The notes below the pieces were generated by a model, which was given only the letters and a program-made list of their open reading frames with translations, was not told the DNA's origin and made no database searches. A DNA stretch of 13,830 bases from an uncultured Ectothiorhodospiraceae bacterium (GTDB lineage Bacteria; Pseudomonadota; Gammaproteobacteria; UBA9214): contig CAMYKJ010000015.1 of NCBI GenBank assembly GCA_947258945.1, positions 1-13,830 of the forward strand, in the 5' to 3' direction. Positions 1-6,068 of this stretch are shown here, one piece after another (the first letter of the stretch is position 1; each line of letters starts with the position of its first letter). A program made the position numbers and the translations under genes.

Positions 1-326
1 TTGTTGTTCATGCTCGCCGCGAGAGAGAAACTCAGCGCCAGCGTCAGCGTGCCGTTCAGGCCCAGCAGGGTAATGGCCTGGTGGAGATTTTCGGTCTTGC
101 GCCGCAGGGCGTAAATGGGCGAATTGGCGATGCGCAGGATCTTGGCGCTCAGCGCGGGATCCATGCTGATGACATCGGCTACCTTGCCGATGTCCACGTT
201 CAGGTCGTTGGACAGCTCGATGATGCGTATGGCCACCGTCGGCGGGCTGGGCAGGTTTGTACAGTTCTCGAGGCGGGCCAGCAGGCTGTCGTCTATCGAA
301 ATATTACTTGCTGATTCTTCTGCCAT
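1..326 (-). CDS. HDOD-domain signalling protein (5' part only, cut by window edge)
   Basis: The first 108 codons of a minus-strand gene are visible; the rest lies outside the window. The protein starts MAEESASNISIDDSLLARL. It continues with a stretch typical of the start of an HDOD domain: LPSPPTVAIRIIELSNDLNV, then an ISMDPALSAKILRIANSP helix, then the QAITLLGLNGTLTLALS segment. HDOD proteins are degenerate HD-type domains without the metal-dependent phosphohydrolase residues. They occur in bacterial signalling, often fused to GGDEF or EAL domains or linked to chemotaxis and motility. The ATG at 324-326 has a good ribosome site, AGGGA, eight bases upstream. It lies downstream of the SPOR gene on the same strand with a 170-base gap that holds a possible sigma-28 promoter. 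Whether an output domain follows cannot be seen. Confidence 0.8.
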   Translation of the reverse strand, partial: MAEESASNISIDDSLLARLENCTNLPSPPTVAIRIIELSNDLNVDIGKVADVISMDPALSAKILRIANSPIYALRRKTENLHQAITLLGLNGTLTLALSFSLAASMNN

Positions 327-433
327 TTTCATTCCCTTGATTGATCTGAATGTCATCCTGAATTCAGCGGCACGGCGTCCAGCCTGCCGATTACGCGGCT
401 CGACGCTACCAGTCGGTATACCGCGTTCCCTAT

Positions 434-460
434 ATATCGTCACAACCGCCCGGGAATTAA
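434..460 (-). promoter_or_regulatory. possible sigma-28 (FliA) promoter for the HDOD gene
   Basis: Read on the minus strand, the site is TTAATTCC, 11 bases, then GACGATAT, against the FliA consensus TAAAGTTT-N11-GCCGATAA. The spacing is exact and the -10 matches at 6 of 8 positions; the -35 matches at about half. The start point would fall near 427, leaving a leader of about 100 bases before the HDOD start codon. This is a candidate only; the much better sigma-28 site at 1402-1428 makes it more plausible. Confidence 0.35.
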
Positions 461-496
461 GCCTTTGAATGCGGCCTTTTCGGGCACATTCGAAAC

Positions 497-1402
497 TCAG
501 CGCCTGCTGATCCAGGCACCCTGCAGGTCCGCCTGCTGCTCCAGGCGGGCCGCATAGCGCCTCGCCTCGCCGCCTGAGGAGAATCCCGTGACACGTAACC
601 GATAGCGTGGTTTGCCCTGCACGTCCGTGCGCTGCAGCTCGGTGTGGATATCCTGCTGCCGGAGTTTGTGCTGCAGGGCCTTGATCGGACCCTCCCTGGA
701 TGACGAGGCCACATTCACAACCCAGTCACCGGTTTCCGGTGTCTGCGTATCGGCCAGCGTGCCGCGGGACTGCCCGGCCGGCTGTGCCGGTGCGGCGGGA
801 CTGGCCGCTGTCTGCTGCTGCAGTTCGACCAGCTGTGCCTTCAGGGCCTTGAGCTGTAATGCCTGCGCGGCCTGCCGTGTCACACTGCCGGTCACCTGTG
901 CAGCCTGTTGCCGGTCAAAGCGGACTTGCAGCGCAGTGACCGTGGCCGCCAGTGCATCCAGTCGGGCAATAATCTGCGCCTGTCTTGCCGCGACTGCGTC
1001 CATATCCGGCGAAACAATCAAGGCCCCTTCGGACTCCGTTGACGCAAGACCGCTAAACAGCTCGCCCACCCGAGCGATCCATTGCGTAAACGTGACCTGT
1101 ATGCCGGCCGTCGCATCCGTCATTTCAGTAACCAGCCCTGCGGGCAGTTCAGCCAGGTACAATCCACGCTCATCGATTGCCGGGTATACCCGCTGCCGTT
1201 GCAGAGCGGGTTCCGGATTGTCAGCCACCGGTATTGCGGCGTTTTCCGCATCCTGCACCGGCCATAACCCTTCCACCACCGACGGCCCGTCGTCCCGGAT
1301 GGTGCTGACAATACTGCTCAGGTTCCTGTTATGCCGGCCTGCTGTTGTTGTCTGCTCCGGCGCGTCCGATTCACTGCCCGAAAAATAGTCTTCCGCAATC
1401 AT
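497..1402 (-). CDS. SPOR-domain protein with central coiled coil
   Basis: A 301-residue protein. Residues about 225-301 form a SPOR (sporulation-related repeat) domain: GDWVVNVASSS opens the first strand and YRLRVTGFSSGGEARRYAARL is the typical last part, ending in GAWISRR. Residues about 133-197 (DAVAARQAQIIARLDAL through LKALKAQLVELQQQ) are rich in alanine, leucine and glutamine and look like a coiled coil, followed by an Ala/Pro linker. SPOR domains usually bind denuded glycan strands of peptidoglycan in the periplasm, but no signal peptide or membrane helix is visible here. I chose the ATG at 1400-1402 (MIAEDYFSG) because GGGAGGGGG lies six bases before it; an upstream in-frame ATG at 1459 lacks such a site. 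SPOR genes are known beside flagellar and chemotaxis loci, but the role here is unknown. Confidence 0.8.
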   Translation of the reverse strand: MIAEDYFSGSESDAPEQTTTAGRHNRNLSSIVSTIRDDGPSVVEGLWPVQDAENAAIPVADNPEPALQRQRVYPAIDERGLYLAELPAGLVTEMTDATAGIQVTFTQWIARVGELFSGLASTESEGALIVSPDMDAVAARQAQIIARLDALAATVTALQVRFDRQQAAQVTGSVTRQAAQALQLKALKAQLVELQQQTAASPAAPAQPAGQSRGTLADTQTPETGDWVVNVASSSREGPIKALQHKLRQQDIHTELQRTDVQGKPRYRLRVTGFSSGGEARRYAARLEQQADLQGAWISRR

Positions 1403-1428
1403 AAAGTACCCCCTCCCGCTGCCGATAT
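1402..1428 (+). promoter_or_regulatory. sigma-28 (FliA) promoter for the small gene at 1463
   Basis: The plus strand reads TAAAGTAC at 1402-1409, exactly 11 bases, then GCCGATAT at 1421-1428, followed by AA. The FliA consensus is TAAAGTTT-N11-GCCGATAA, so the match is 13 of 16 positions with ideal spacing. The predicted start near 1436 leaves a leader of about 27 bases before the ATG at 1463. The site overlaps the start codon and ribosome site of the divergent SPOR gene, so the two transcription units are physically interlocked. Confidence 0.8.
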
Positions 1429-1462
1429 AACAGCCATGGGATAGCCAGTTTGAGTCCACATC

Positions 1463-1642
1463 ATGGGATCATTCGACCGCATCAGCCACTTGCCACCCGC
1501 ACCGGACATCCGGCCGCGGACACAGCCACTGCCACACCGCAAACCGCGCGAAGACAAACACGAACCCCGCTCCAGGCGGCATCGGCAACCTGAAGACGAA
1601 GATGCGGACACCGGCCGGCCGCATATCGACGAATACGCCTGA
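1463..1642 (+). CDS. small charged protein, 59 residues, probable late flagellar gene
   Basis: A 59-codon frame on the strand opposite the flagellar operon. The product begins MGSFDRISHLPPAPDIRP. Its middle is rich in Arg, His, Pro, Glu and Asp, and it ends in the acidic run PEDEDADTGR followed by PHIDEYA. It has no membrane segment and is probably disordered. I do not recognise a named family; I have an impression of small proteins with similar HIDEY-like tails near flagellar genes, which I could not check. Three context points support it: the near-consensus sigma-28 promoter 27 bases upstream of the predicted leader end, an in-frame stop just before the ATG, and a GC hairpin directly after the stop. 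The ribosome site is weak (GAG about ten bases upstream). It does not resemble FlgM, FlgN or FlaG. It is transcribed antisense to the fleN-to-SPOR gap. Confidence 0.6.
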   Translation: MGSFDRISHLPPAPDIRPRTQPLPHRKPREDKHEPRSRRHRQPEDEDADTGRPHIDEYA

Positions 1643-1644
1643 CA

Positions 1645-1659
1645 CCCGGCAGCGCCGGG
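1645..1659. terminator. GC hairpin between the convergent small gene and fleN
   Basis: A perfect six-base-pair inverted repeat, CCCGGC-AGC-GCCGGG, starts two bases after the stop of the plus-strand small gene and lies 20 bases past the end of fleN on the other strand. The position suits a two-way terminator. Neither side has a clear T-run, so intrinsic termination would be weak. Confidence 0.35.
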
Positions 1660-1679
1660 ATCTGTTCGCTCCTGCCTGT

Positions 1680-2421
1680 TCATACCGTGCTCCCGACCAT
1701 GTCCTGTCCGGCATGGATCAGACGCTCGACAAAAAACTCCAGCTGACCACTGGCCAGATTCGGCAATGGCCACTTGTCTGTCTTGTCCGCCATCTTCCTG
1801 AACGCCAGCGCCGAGCGGCTGCGCGGAAAGGCCTCGACCACCGCCTGCTGCCGCTGCACTGCCTTGCGCAGATAGTCATCATGCGGCACCGCCCCCATGA
1901 ACCCGAGTGTGACGTCGCGGCTCGTCGCAAACCACCACGATCACCTCGTGGGAGGCACGCGCGAAGGTGACCACGCTGTCGGATATACCCGCGGCGTTAT
2001 CGACCAGCAGGATATCCACATCGTGCGTCAGTTCACCGAATGCACGAATCAGCCCGGCCTGTTCCGTCGCCGCCAGGTTGAGCATGTTGTGTTTACCGGA
2101 TGCGGACGGGACCACCCTGATTCCCGCCGGCCCCTCGATGATCACTTCCTCAAGCGTTGCCTCGCCGGCGATGACATGCGAGAGATTTTGGCGCGCATTC
2201 AGACCCAGCATGACATCGACATTGGCCAGTCCCAGGTCGGCGTCGAGCAGCATGACCTGCTTGCCCTGGCGTGCCAGCATGATGGCCAGGTTGGCCGACA
2301 CCGTGGTCTTGCCGACGCCGCCCTTGCCGCTGGCAACGGCCATGACCTTCACCGGCCGGTACCGCGAAAGCCGGCGCAGGCCCGCGGCCTGGTCGGTCGC
2401 TTCAGAGGAATGCGTGTACAT
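1680..2421 (-). pseudogene. fleN: fleN (flhG/ylxH) flagellar number ATPase, broken by internal deletion and frameshift
   Basis: FleN/FlhG is a MinD-type ATPase that limits flagellar number; in polar flagellates it antagonises FleQ and works with FlhF. The first part is intact: deviant Walker A KGGVGKTT at residues 33-40, DADLGLANVDVMLGL at 60-74, and DILLVDNAAGISDSVV at 136-151. After VVVCDEP (to base 1918) the frame leaves homology and stops at 1879. A second frame from about 1916 carries the real C-terminus, DVTLGFMGAVPHDDYLRKAV through LEFFVERLI, ending at 1680. Compared with Pseudomonas FleN as I recall it, about 50 residues beginning TSITDAY are missing at the junction. The lesion is therefore a deletion of about 150 bp that is not a multiple of three. 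The start at 2421 is preferred over 2427 because a G-run lies eight bases upstream. The gene overlaps flhF by 20 bases. Confidence 0.85.
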
Positions 2422-3634
2422 GCGCATCGCCCCCCGCGGAATTCATTGCGTGCAGCCATGACGCGTTTGCATGCATGGTTGTATCTTCCCCGGCCAGCGC
2501 CTCTGCCAGCATTACCAGCTGATGAGCACGCGCAGGATGGAAATCATCCGGTACCCGCTGGCCGTTGCCCGTCCATGCAAGCGGCAGTCGATGCTTGATC
2601 AGCACCGACAGTACACCACCGATCCCGGTTGCCTCGTCGAGCTTGGTCAGAATGCACTTGTCCGGCCCGATGCGTGCGAACGAGCTGACCACATCATCCG
2701 TCAGTTCCGCCTGGCCGGTCGCAGACAGTACCAGGTAGCGGCGGATATCCGCATCACCGGTGTCTAGCGCGACAAACTTGTCCGGCAGTTCCGTATCACG
2801 CTGGCTGGTGCCTGCAGTGTCAATCAGGACCAGCTTGCGATCGTGCATCTGGTTCAGGACGGCATGCAGTTCCTGCGCATCGCCGGCGATGTGTACCGGT
2901 ACACCGAGCAGACGTCCGTAGGTACGCAATTGCTCATGCGCGCCGATGCGGTAATGGTCCATACTGACCAGCGCGACATGGCGGCGTCCGTGCCGCATGG
3001 CAAAGGCCGCCGCTATTTTCGCGATCGTAGTGGTCTTGCCGACCCCGGTCGGGCCGACCAGCGCAACCGTTCCGCCGCTGGCCAGGAGATCGTCGTCGAC
3101 AACGGGAAGCATGTCCTCGAGAATGGAGGTGGCCTGCTCCCACCCCTCACGGTCGTCGTTGATCGCACTGACGCCGTCGGCAATCCGGTTGGCAATCACC
3201 GGGTGAACCTGCATGGCATCCAGGTGCTCAACGATCGCGGCACGCACCGGTTCACGCCGCCTGACCTCGTCCCAGCCGAGCTGCGACAACGGCACTTCCA
3301 GCATACTGCGCAATGCCCTTATCTCGGTGCGCACTTCCTGCAGCGGCGCATCATCGACGGACGGTGCAGACGCCTCCTCCGTCACTGCGGGCGCAGCAGT
3401 TTCGGCAACGGTCGGCGCAGATTCCTGAACGGGCTGACTGTGTGCCTCGACCGGTGTTGCCGTGGGTGAATCACCGACATCCAGCAATTCTTCCTCGTAG
3501 TCAACCGCGGCAATGATCTCGGCGCCATCTTCCGTCTTGCGACTGGAAAGTATCAGGGCATCCGGGCCCAGCACCTCGCCGACCTGCTGCATCGCATCCC
3601 GCATTCCGGCGGCGATAAACCGTTTCATCTTCAT
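2402..3634 (-). CDS. flhF: FlhF, SRP-type GTPase that places the flagellum
   Basis: A 410-residue signal-recognition-particle-type GTPase that marks the pole or site for flagellar assembly. The N-terminal B region (1-50) has MKRFIAAGMRDAMQQVGEVLGPDALILSS. A low-complexity Ala/Glu/Pro linker follows (55-98), then the N domain (about 100-185). The G domain has G1 GPTGVGKT at 194-201, MDHYRIGAHEQL near 225-236, DTAG at 272-275 and TKLD at 330-333. All nucleotide-binding motifs look intact. The start has AGGAGG nine bases upstream. FlhF normally works as a pair with FleN, whose gene is broken just downstream. It is separated from flhA by 206 bases of repeat-like sequence, so it may have its own promoter or depend on readthrough. 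Confidence 0.96.
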   Translation of the reverse strand: MKMKRFIAAGMRDAMQQVGEVLGPDALILSSRKTEDGAEIIAAVDYEEELLDVGDSPTATPVEAHSQPVQESAPTVAETAAPAVTEEASAPSVDDAPLQEVRTEIRALRSMLEVPLSQLGWDEVRRREPVRAAIVEHLDAMQVHPVIANRIADGVSAINDDREGWEQATSILEDMLPVVDDDLLASGGTVALVGPTGVGKTTTIAKIAAAFAMRHGRRHVALVSMDHYRIGAHEQLRTYGRLLGVPVHIAGDAQELHAVLNQMHDRKLVLIDTAGTSQRDTELPDKFVALDTGDADIRRYLVLSATGQAELTDDVVSSFARIGPDKCILTKLDEATGIGGVLSVLIKHRLPLAWTGNGQRVPDDFHPARAHQLVMLAEALAGEDTTMHANASWLHAMNSAGGDAHVHAFL

Positions 3635-3670
3635 TGCCTGTTACCTCCTTGTATACAGCCATTCCTCGTC

Positions 3671-3705
3671 CCCCTCTCCCCCAGGGAGAGGTCTGGGGAG
3701 AGGGG
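3671..3705. repeat. palindromic CCCTCTCCC-type intergenic element, first unit
   Basis: CCCCTCTCCCC at 3671-3681 pairs perfectly with GGGGAGAGGGG at 3695-3705 across a 13-base loop. An alternative, mutually exclusive hairpin is CCTCTCCC at 3673-3680 with GGGAGAGG at 3684-3691. Similar elements are dispersed in many proteobacterial genomes, but copy number here cannot be seen. There is no T-run, so it does not look like an intrinsic terminator. Confidence 0.6.
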
Positions 3706-3744
3706 ATTAAATAAAGCAACAACCTGATTTGCGATCCCCTCATT

Positions 3745-3792
3745 CCCCGCCTTCGCGGGGACAGGCTCTGTCCTTCTCCCGCAGGGAGAAGG
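3745..3792. repeat. two adjacent hairpins of the flhA-flhF intergenic element
   Basis: CCCCGC-CTTC-GCGGGG (3745-3760) is followed 11 bases later by CCTTCTCCC-GCA-GGGAGAAGG (3772-3792), a nine-base-pair stem. The second resembles the inner hairpin of the element at 3671-3705, so the pair may bound one composite repeat. They lie in the 206-base gap between flhA and flhF and would be transcribed with the operon, where they could affect mRNA stability or differential expression. Confidence 0.55.
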
Positions 3793-3840
3793 GACATACC
3801 GTTCTACCTCGTAACCTATTCATAGTATGTTTTCAGACGA

Positions 3841-5946
3841 TCAACCCGCCTTCTGCCAGGCCTCGCCGCCGATGGTGGCGATGACCCTGATCTGTTTTTG
3901 CGCCGGGACCTCGTTGTAGGACAGTACGCTGATTCCGGGTACCGAACCGCGAACGAACTGTGCCAGCCAGCGACGCAACAGGGGTGACACCAGCAGGACC
4001 GCCGCCTCCCCGCTCAACTCCTGGCGCCGGGTCTGTTCCTGCAGTGAATGCAGCATGCTCTCCGCCAGTCCCGGTTCAATACCCGGCCCGCCTTCCCGTG
4101 CGCCCTGCATGGACTGAAGCAACAACTGTTCCAGATTCGGCTCCAGCGTCATGGCCGGCAAGACTTCCTCCATCCCGTTGATTTTCTGATAAATCATGCG
4201 CGACAAGGTGGTGCGAACAGCCGACGTAAGCACATCGGGATCCTGACTGCGCCCGCCCTGTTCCGCCAGAGTCTCGGCAATACTGCGCAGGTCGCGGACG
4301 GGTACACCTTCCTCGAGCAGGTTCTGCAGCACCTTGACCACCACGCCCAGCGACAGCGTCTTCGGCACCAGTGTCTCGACCAGGTTCGGCGAGGTGTTCG
4401 CCAGCATGTCGAGCAGTTGCTGCACGCTTTCGTGGCCCAGCAGTTCGTGTGCGTGCTGCTGCAACAGGTGGCTGAGGTGTGTCGCCACGACGGTGCTGGC
4501 ATCGACCACCGTGTAGCCCTTCGTCTGCGCATCGTCGCGCTGGGCGGGCTCGATCCAGACCGCATCCAGCCCAAAGGCCGGGTCCTTTGTCTCGATACCC
4601 CTGATTTCGCCGAACACCTGGCCCGGGTTGATGGCCAGTTCCTTGTCAATATGGATTTCCGATTCACCGACCGGTACGCCCAGCAGGTTGATCCGGTAGG
4701 CACCCGGCTGCAGGTCGAGATTGTCGCGGATATGCACCGGATCGATCAGGAAACCGAGCTCCTGCGACAGCTTCTTGCGTACGCCCTTGATACGTGACAT
4801 CAGCTGCCCGCCCTGCTTCTTGTCGACCAGTGGAATCAGACGGTAGCCGACTTCCAGGCCGATCATGTCAACCGGCTGCACATCGTCCCAGCTCAGGTCC
4901 GGGCTTTGCTGTTCTTCGGCGGGCCTGTCTTCCTCGACCCGTTCCTGTTGCACCGCCTCCTGCTGGGAACTGCGGATGAAATACCCAAGGGCGCCGATCA
5001 GCAGTCCGATGGTAATGAATACGATATTCGGCATACCCGGCACCAGGCCCAGCGCACCCACGATTCCGGCCGTCACGAACAGCGCACGCGGGTTGGTAAA
5101 CATCTGCTTGAAGAATTGCTGTCCCATGTCCTGTGATGTGGACACGCGGGTAACGATGATGGCCGCGGCCGTCGACAGCACCAGCGAGGGTATTTGCGCG
5201 ACCAGACCGTCGCCGATGGTCAGCAGGATATAATTCTGCGCCGCATCGCCGACCGACAGGCCATGCTGCAGCGTACCGACGGTGAAACCACCGATGATAT
5301 TGATGAACAGGATCAGCATACTTGCGACGGCATCACCGCGCACGAACTTGCTGGCACCGTCCATGGCACCGTAGAAATCCGCCTCCTGGGCAACTTCCTC
5401 GCGGCGAGCGCGGGCCTCGTCCTGCGTGATCAGGCCGGCATTCAGGTCGGCATCGACTGCCATCTGCTTGCCGGGCATCGCATCGAGGGTAAACCTTGCA
5501 CTGACTTCGGAGATTCGCCCGGCACCCTTGGTGACCACAACGAAGTTGATGATCATGAGGATAGCGAACACGATCAGGCCGACCGCATAGTTGCCACCCA
5601 CCACGAAATCACCGAATGCCTGAATGACGCGGCCAGCCGCAGCGGTACCCTCGTGGCCATCCAGCATGATGACGCGCGTGGATGCCACGTTGAGCGCCAG
5701 TCGCAGCAGGGTTGCCACCAGCAGCACGGTCGGGAAGATGGCGAATTCAAGCGGTTTTACCGTATATACGGAAACCAGCAGCACGATCAGGGCAAACGCG
5801 ATATTGAAGGTGAACAGCAGATCGAGCATCACCGGCGGCAACGGCAGCACCATCATACTGAGCAGCATCACCATGACCACCGGGGTACCCATCCCGATCA
5901 GCATGCGCAGTCTGAATATTCCATTTGTCATCGTTGCATCCATCAT
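3841..5946 (-). CDS. flhA: FlhA, export-gate membrane protein
   Basis: A 701-residue inner-membrane component of the flagellar type III export gate; its cytoplasmic ring receives chaperone-substrate complexes. The N-terminal half is strongly hydrophobic with about eight membrane helices (for example residues 22-37, 43-61 and 118-138). The FHIPEP signature loop is present near 140-175 (TKGAGRISEVSARFTLDAMP, then AVDADLNAGLI). From about residue 350 the soluble domain begins (PVDMIGLEVGYRLIPLVD). The usual family length is about 690-710. The start at 5946 overlaps the stop of a 41-codon frame upstream as ATGA; a later in-frame ATG at 5931 is possible. No damage is visible. Confidence 0.97.
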   Translation of the reverse strand: MMDATMTNGIFRLRMLIGMGTPVVMVMLLSMMVLPLPPVMLDLLFTFNIAFALIVLLVSVYTVKPLEFAIFPTVLLVATLLRLALNVASTRVIMLDGHEGTAAAGRVIQAFGDFVVGGNYAVGLIVFAILMIINFVVVTKGAGRISEVSARFTLDAMPGKQMAVDADLNAGLITQDEARARREEVAQEADFYGAMDGASKFVRGDAVASMLILFINIIGGFTVGTLQHGLSVGDAAQNYILLTIGDGLVAQIPSLVLSTAAAIIVTRVSTSQDMGQQFFKQMFTNPRALFVTAGIVGALGLVPGMPNIVFITIGLLIGALGYFIRSSQQEAVQQERVEEDRPAEEQQSPDLSWDDVQPVDMIGLEVGYRLIPLVDKKQGGQLMSRIKGVRKKLSQELGFLIDPVHIRDNLDLQPGAYRINLLGVPVGESEIHIDKELAINPGQVFGEIRGIETKDPAFGLDAVWIEPAQRDDAQTKGYTVVDASTVVATHLSHLLQQHAHELLGHESVQQLLDMLANTSPNLVETLVPKTLSLGVVVKVLQNLLEEGVPVRDLRSIAETLAEQGGRSQDPDVLTSAVRTTLSRMIYQKINGMEEVLPAMTLEPNLEQLLLQSMQGAREGGPGIEPGLAESMLHSLQEQTRRQELSGEAAVLLVSPLLRRWLAQFVRGSVPGISVLSYNEVPAQKQIRVIATIGGEAWQKAG

Positions 5947-6068
5947 TTCACCCGGACGATCCCTGCCGCGGGACCGGGCAGGCCCGCGAACATCCTGCGC
6001 ATCAATCCAGTGGCATTCACGGCCGCGGCCGCTCCTGCGAAACCAGTGCCCGCTGATGCGTTATTCAT
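5943..6068 (-). CDS. possible 41-residue gene between flhB and flhA
   Basis: The minus strand holds an open frame of 41 codons. Its ATG lies within the last codons of flhB (ATGAATAA, where TAA is the flhB stop) and its TGA overlaps the flhA start as ATGA. The product would be MNNASAGTGFAGAAAAVNAT, then GLMRRMFAGLPGPAAGIVRVK: small, Ala/Gly-rich and basic at the end. Coupling at both ends is what a translated gene in an operon would show, and it fills the 114-base gap. Against it, the ribosome site is poor, the sequence is low complexity, and GC-rich DNA often stays open by chance. I do not recognise the product. Confidence 0.35.
   Translation of the reverse strand: MNNASAGTGFAGAAAAVNATGLMRRMFAGLPGPAAGIVRVK

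Noticed and set aside
1403..1459. Longer SPOR protein starting at 1459
   Set aside because: The added 19 residues have no ribosome site and would run through the sigma-28 promoter; the ATG at 1400-1402 has a strong ribosome site.
1399..1773. Minus-strand open frames in the gap between fleN and SPOR, considered as a missing fliA
   Set aside because: None shows sigma-28 factor motifs or other recognisable domains, and they overlap the fleN C-terminal frame and the plus-strand small gene.
2434..2598. Plus-strand frames opposite flhF and fleN
   Set aside because: They have no ribosome site or domain and are explained by the conserved minus-strand genes.
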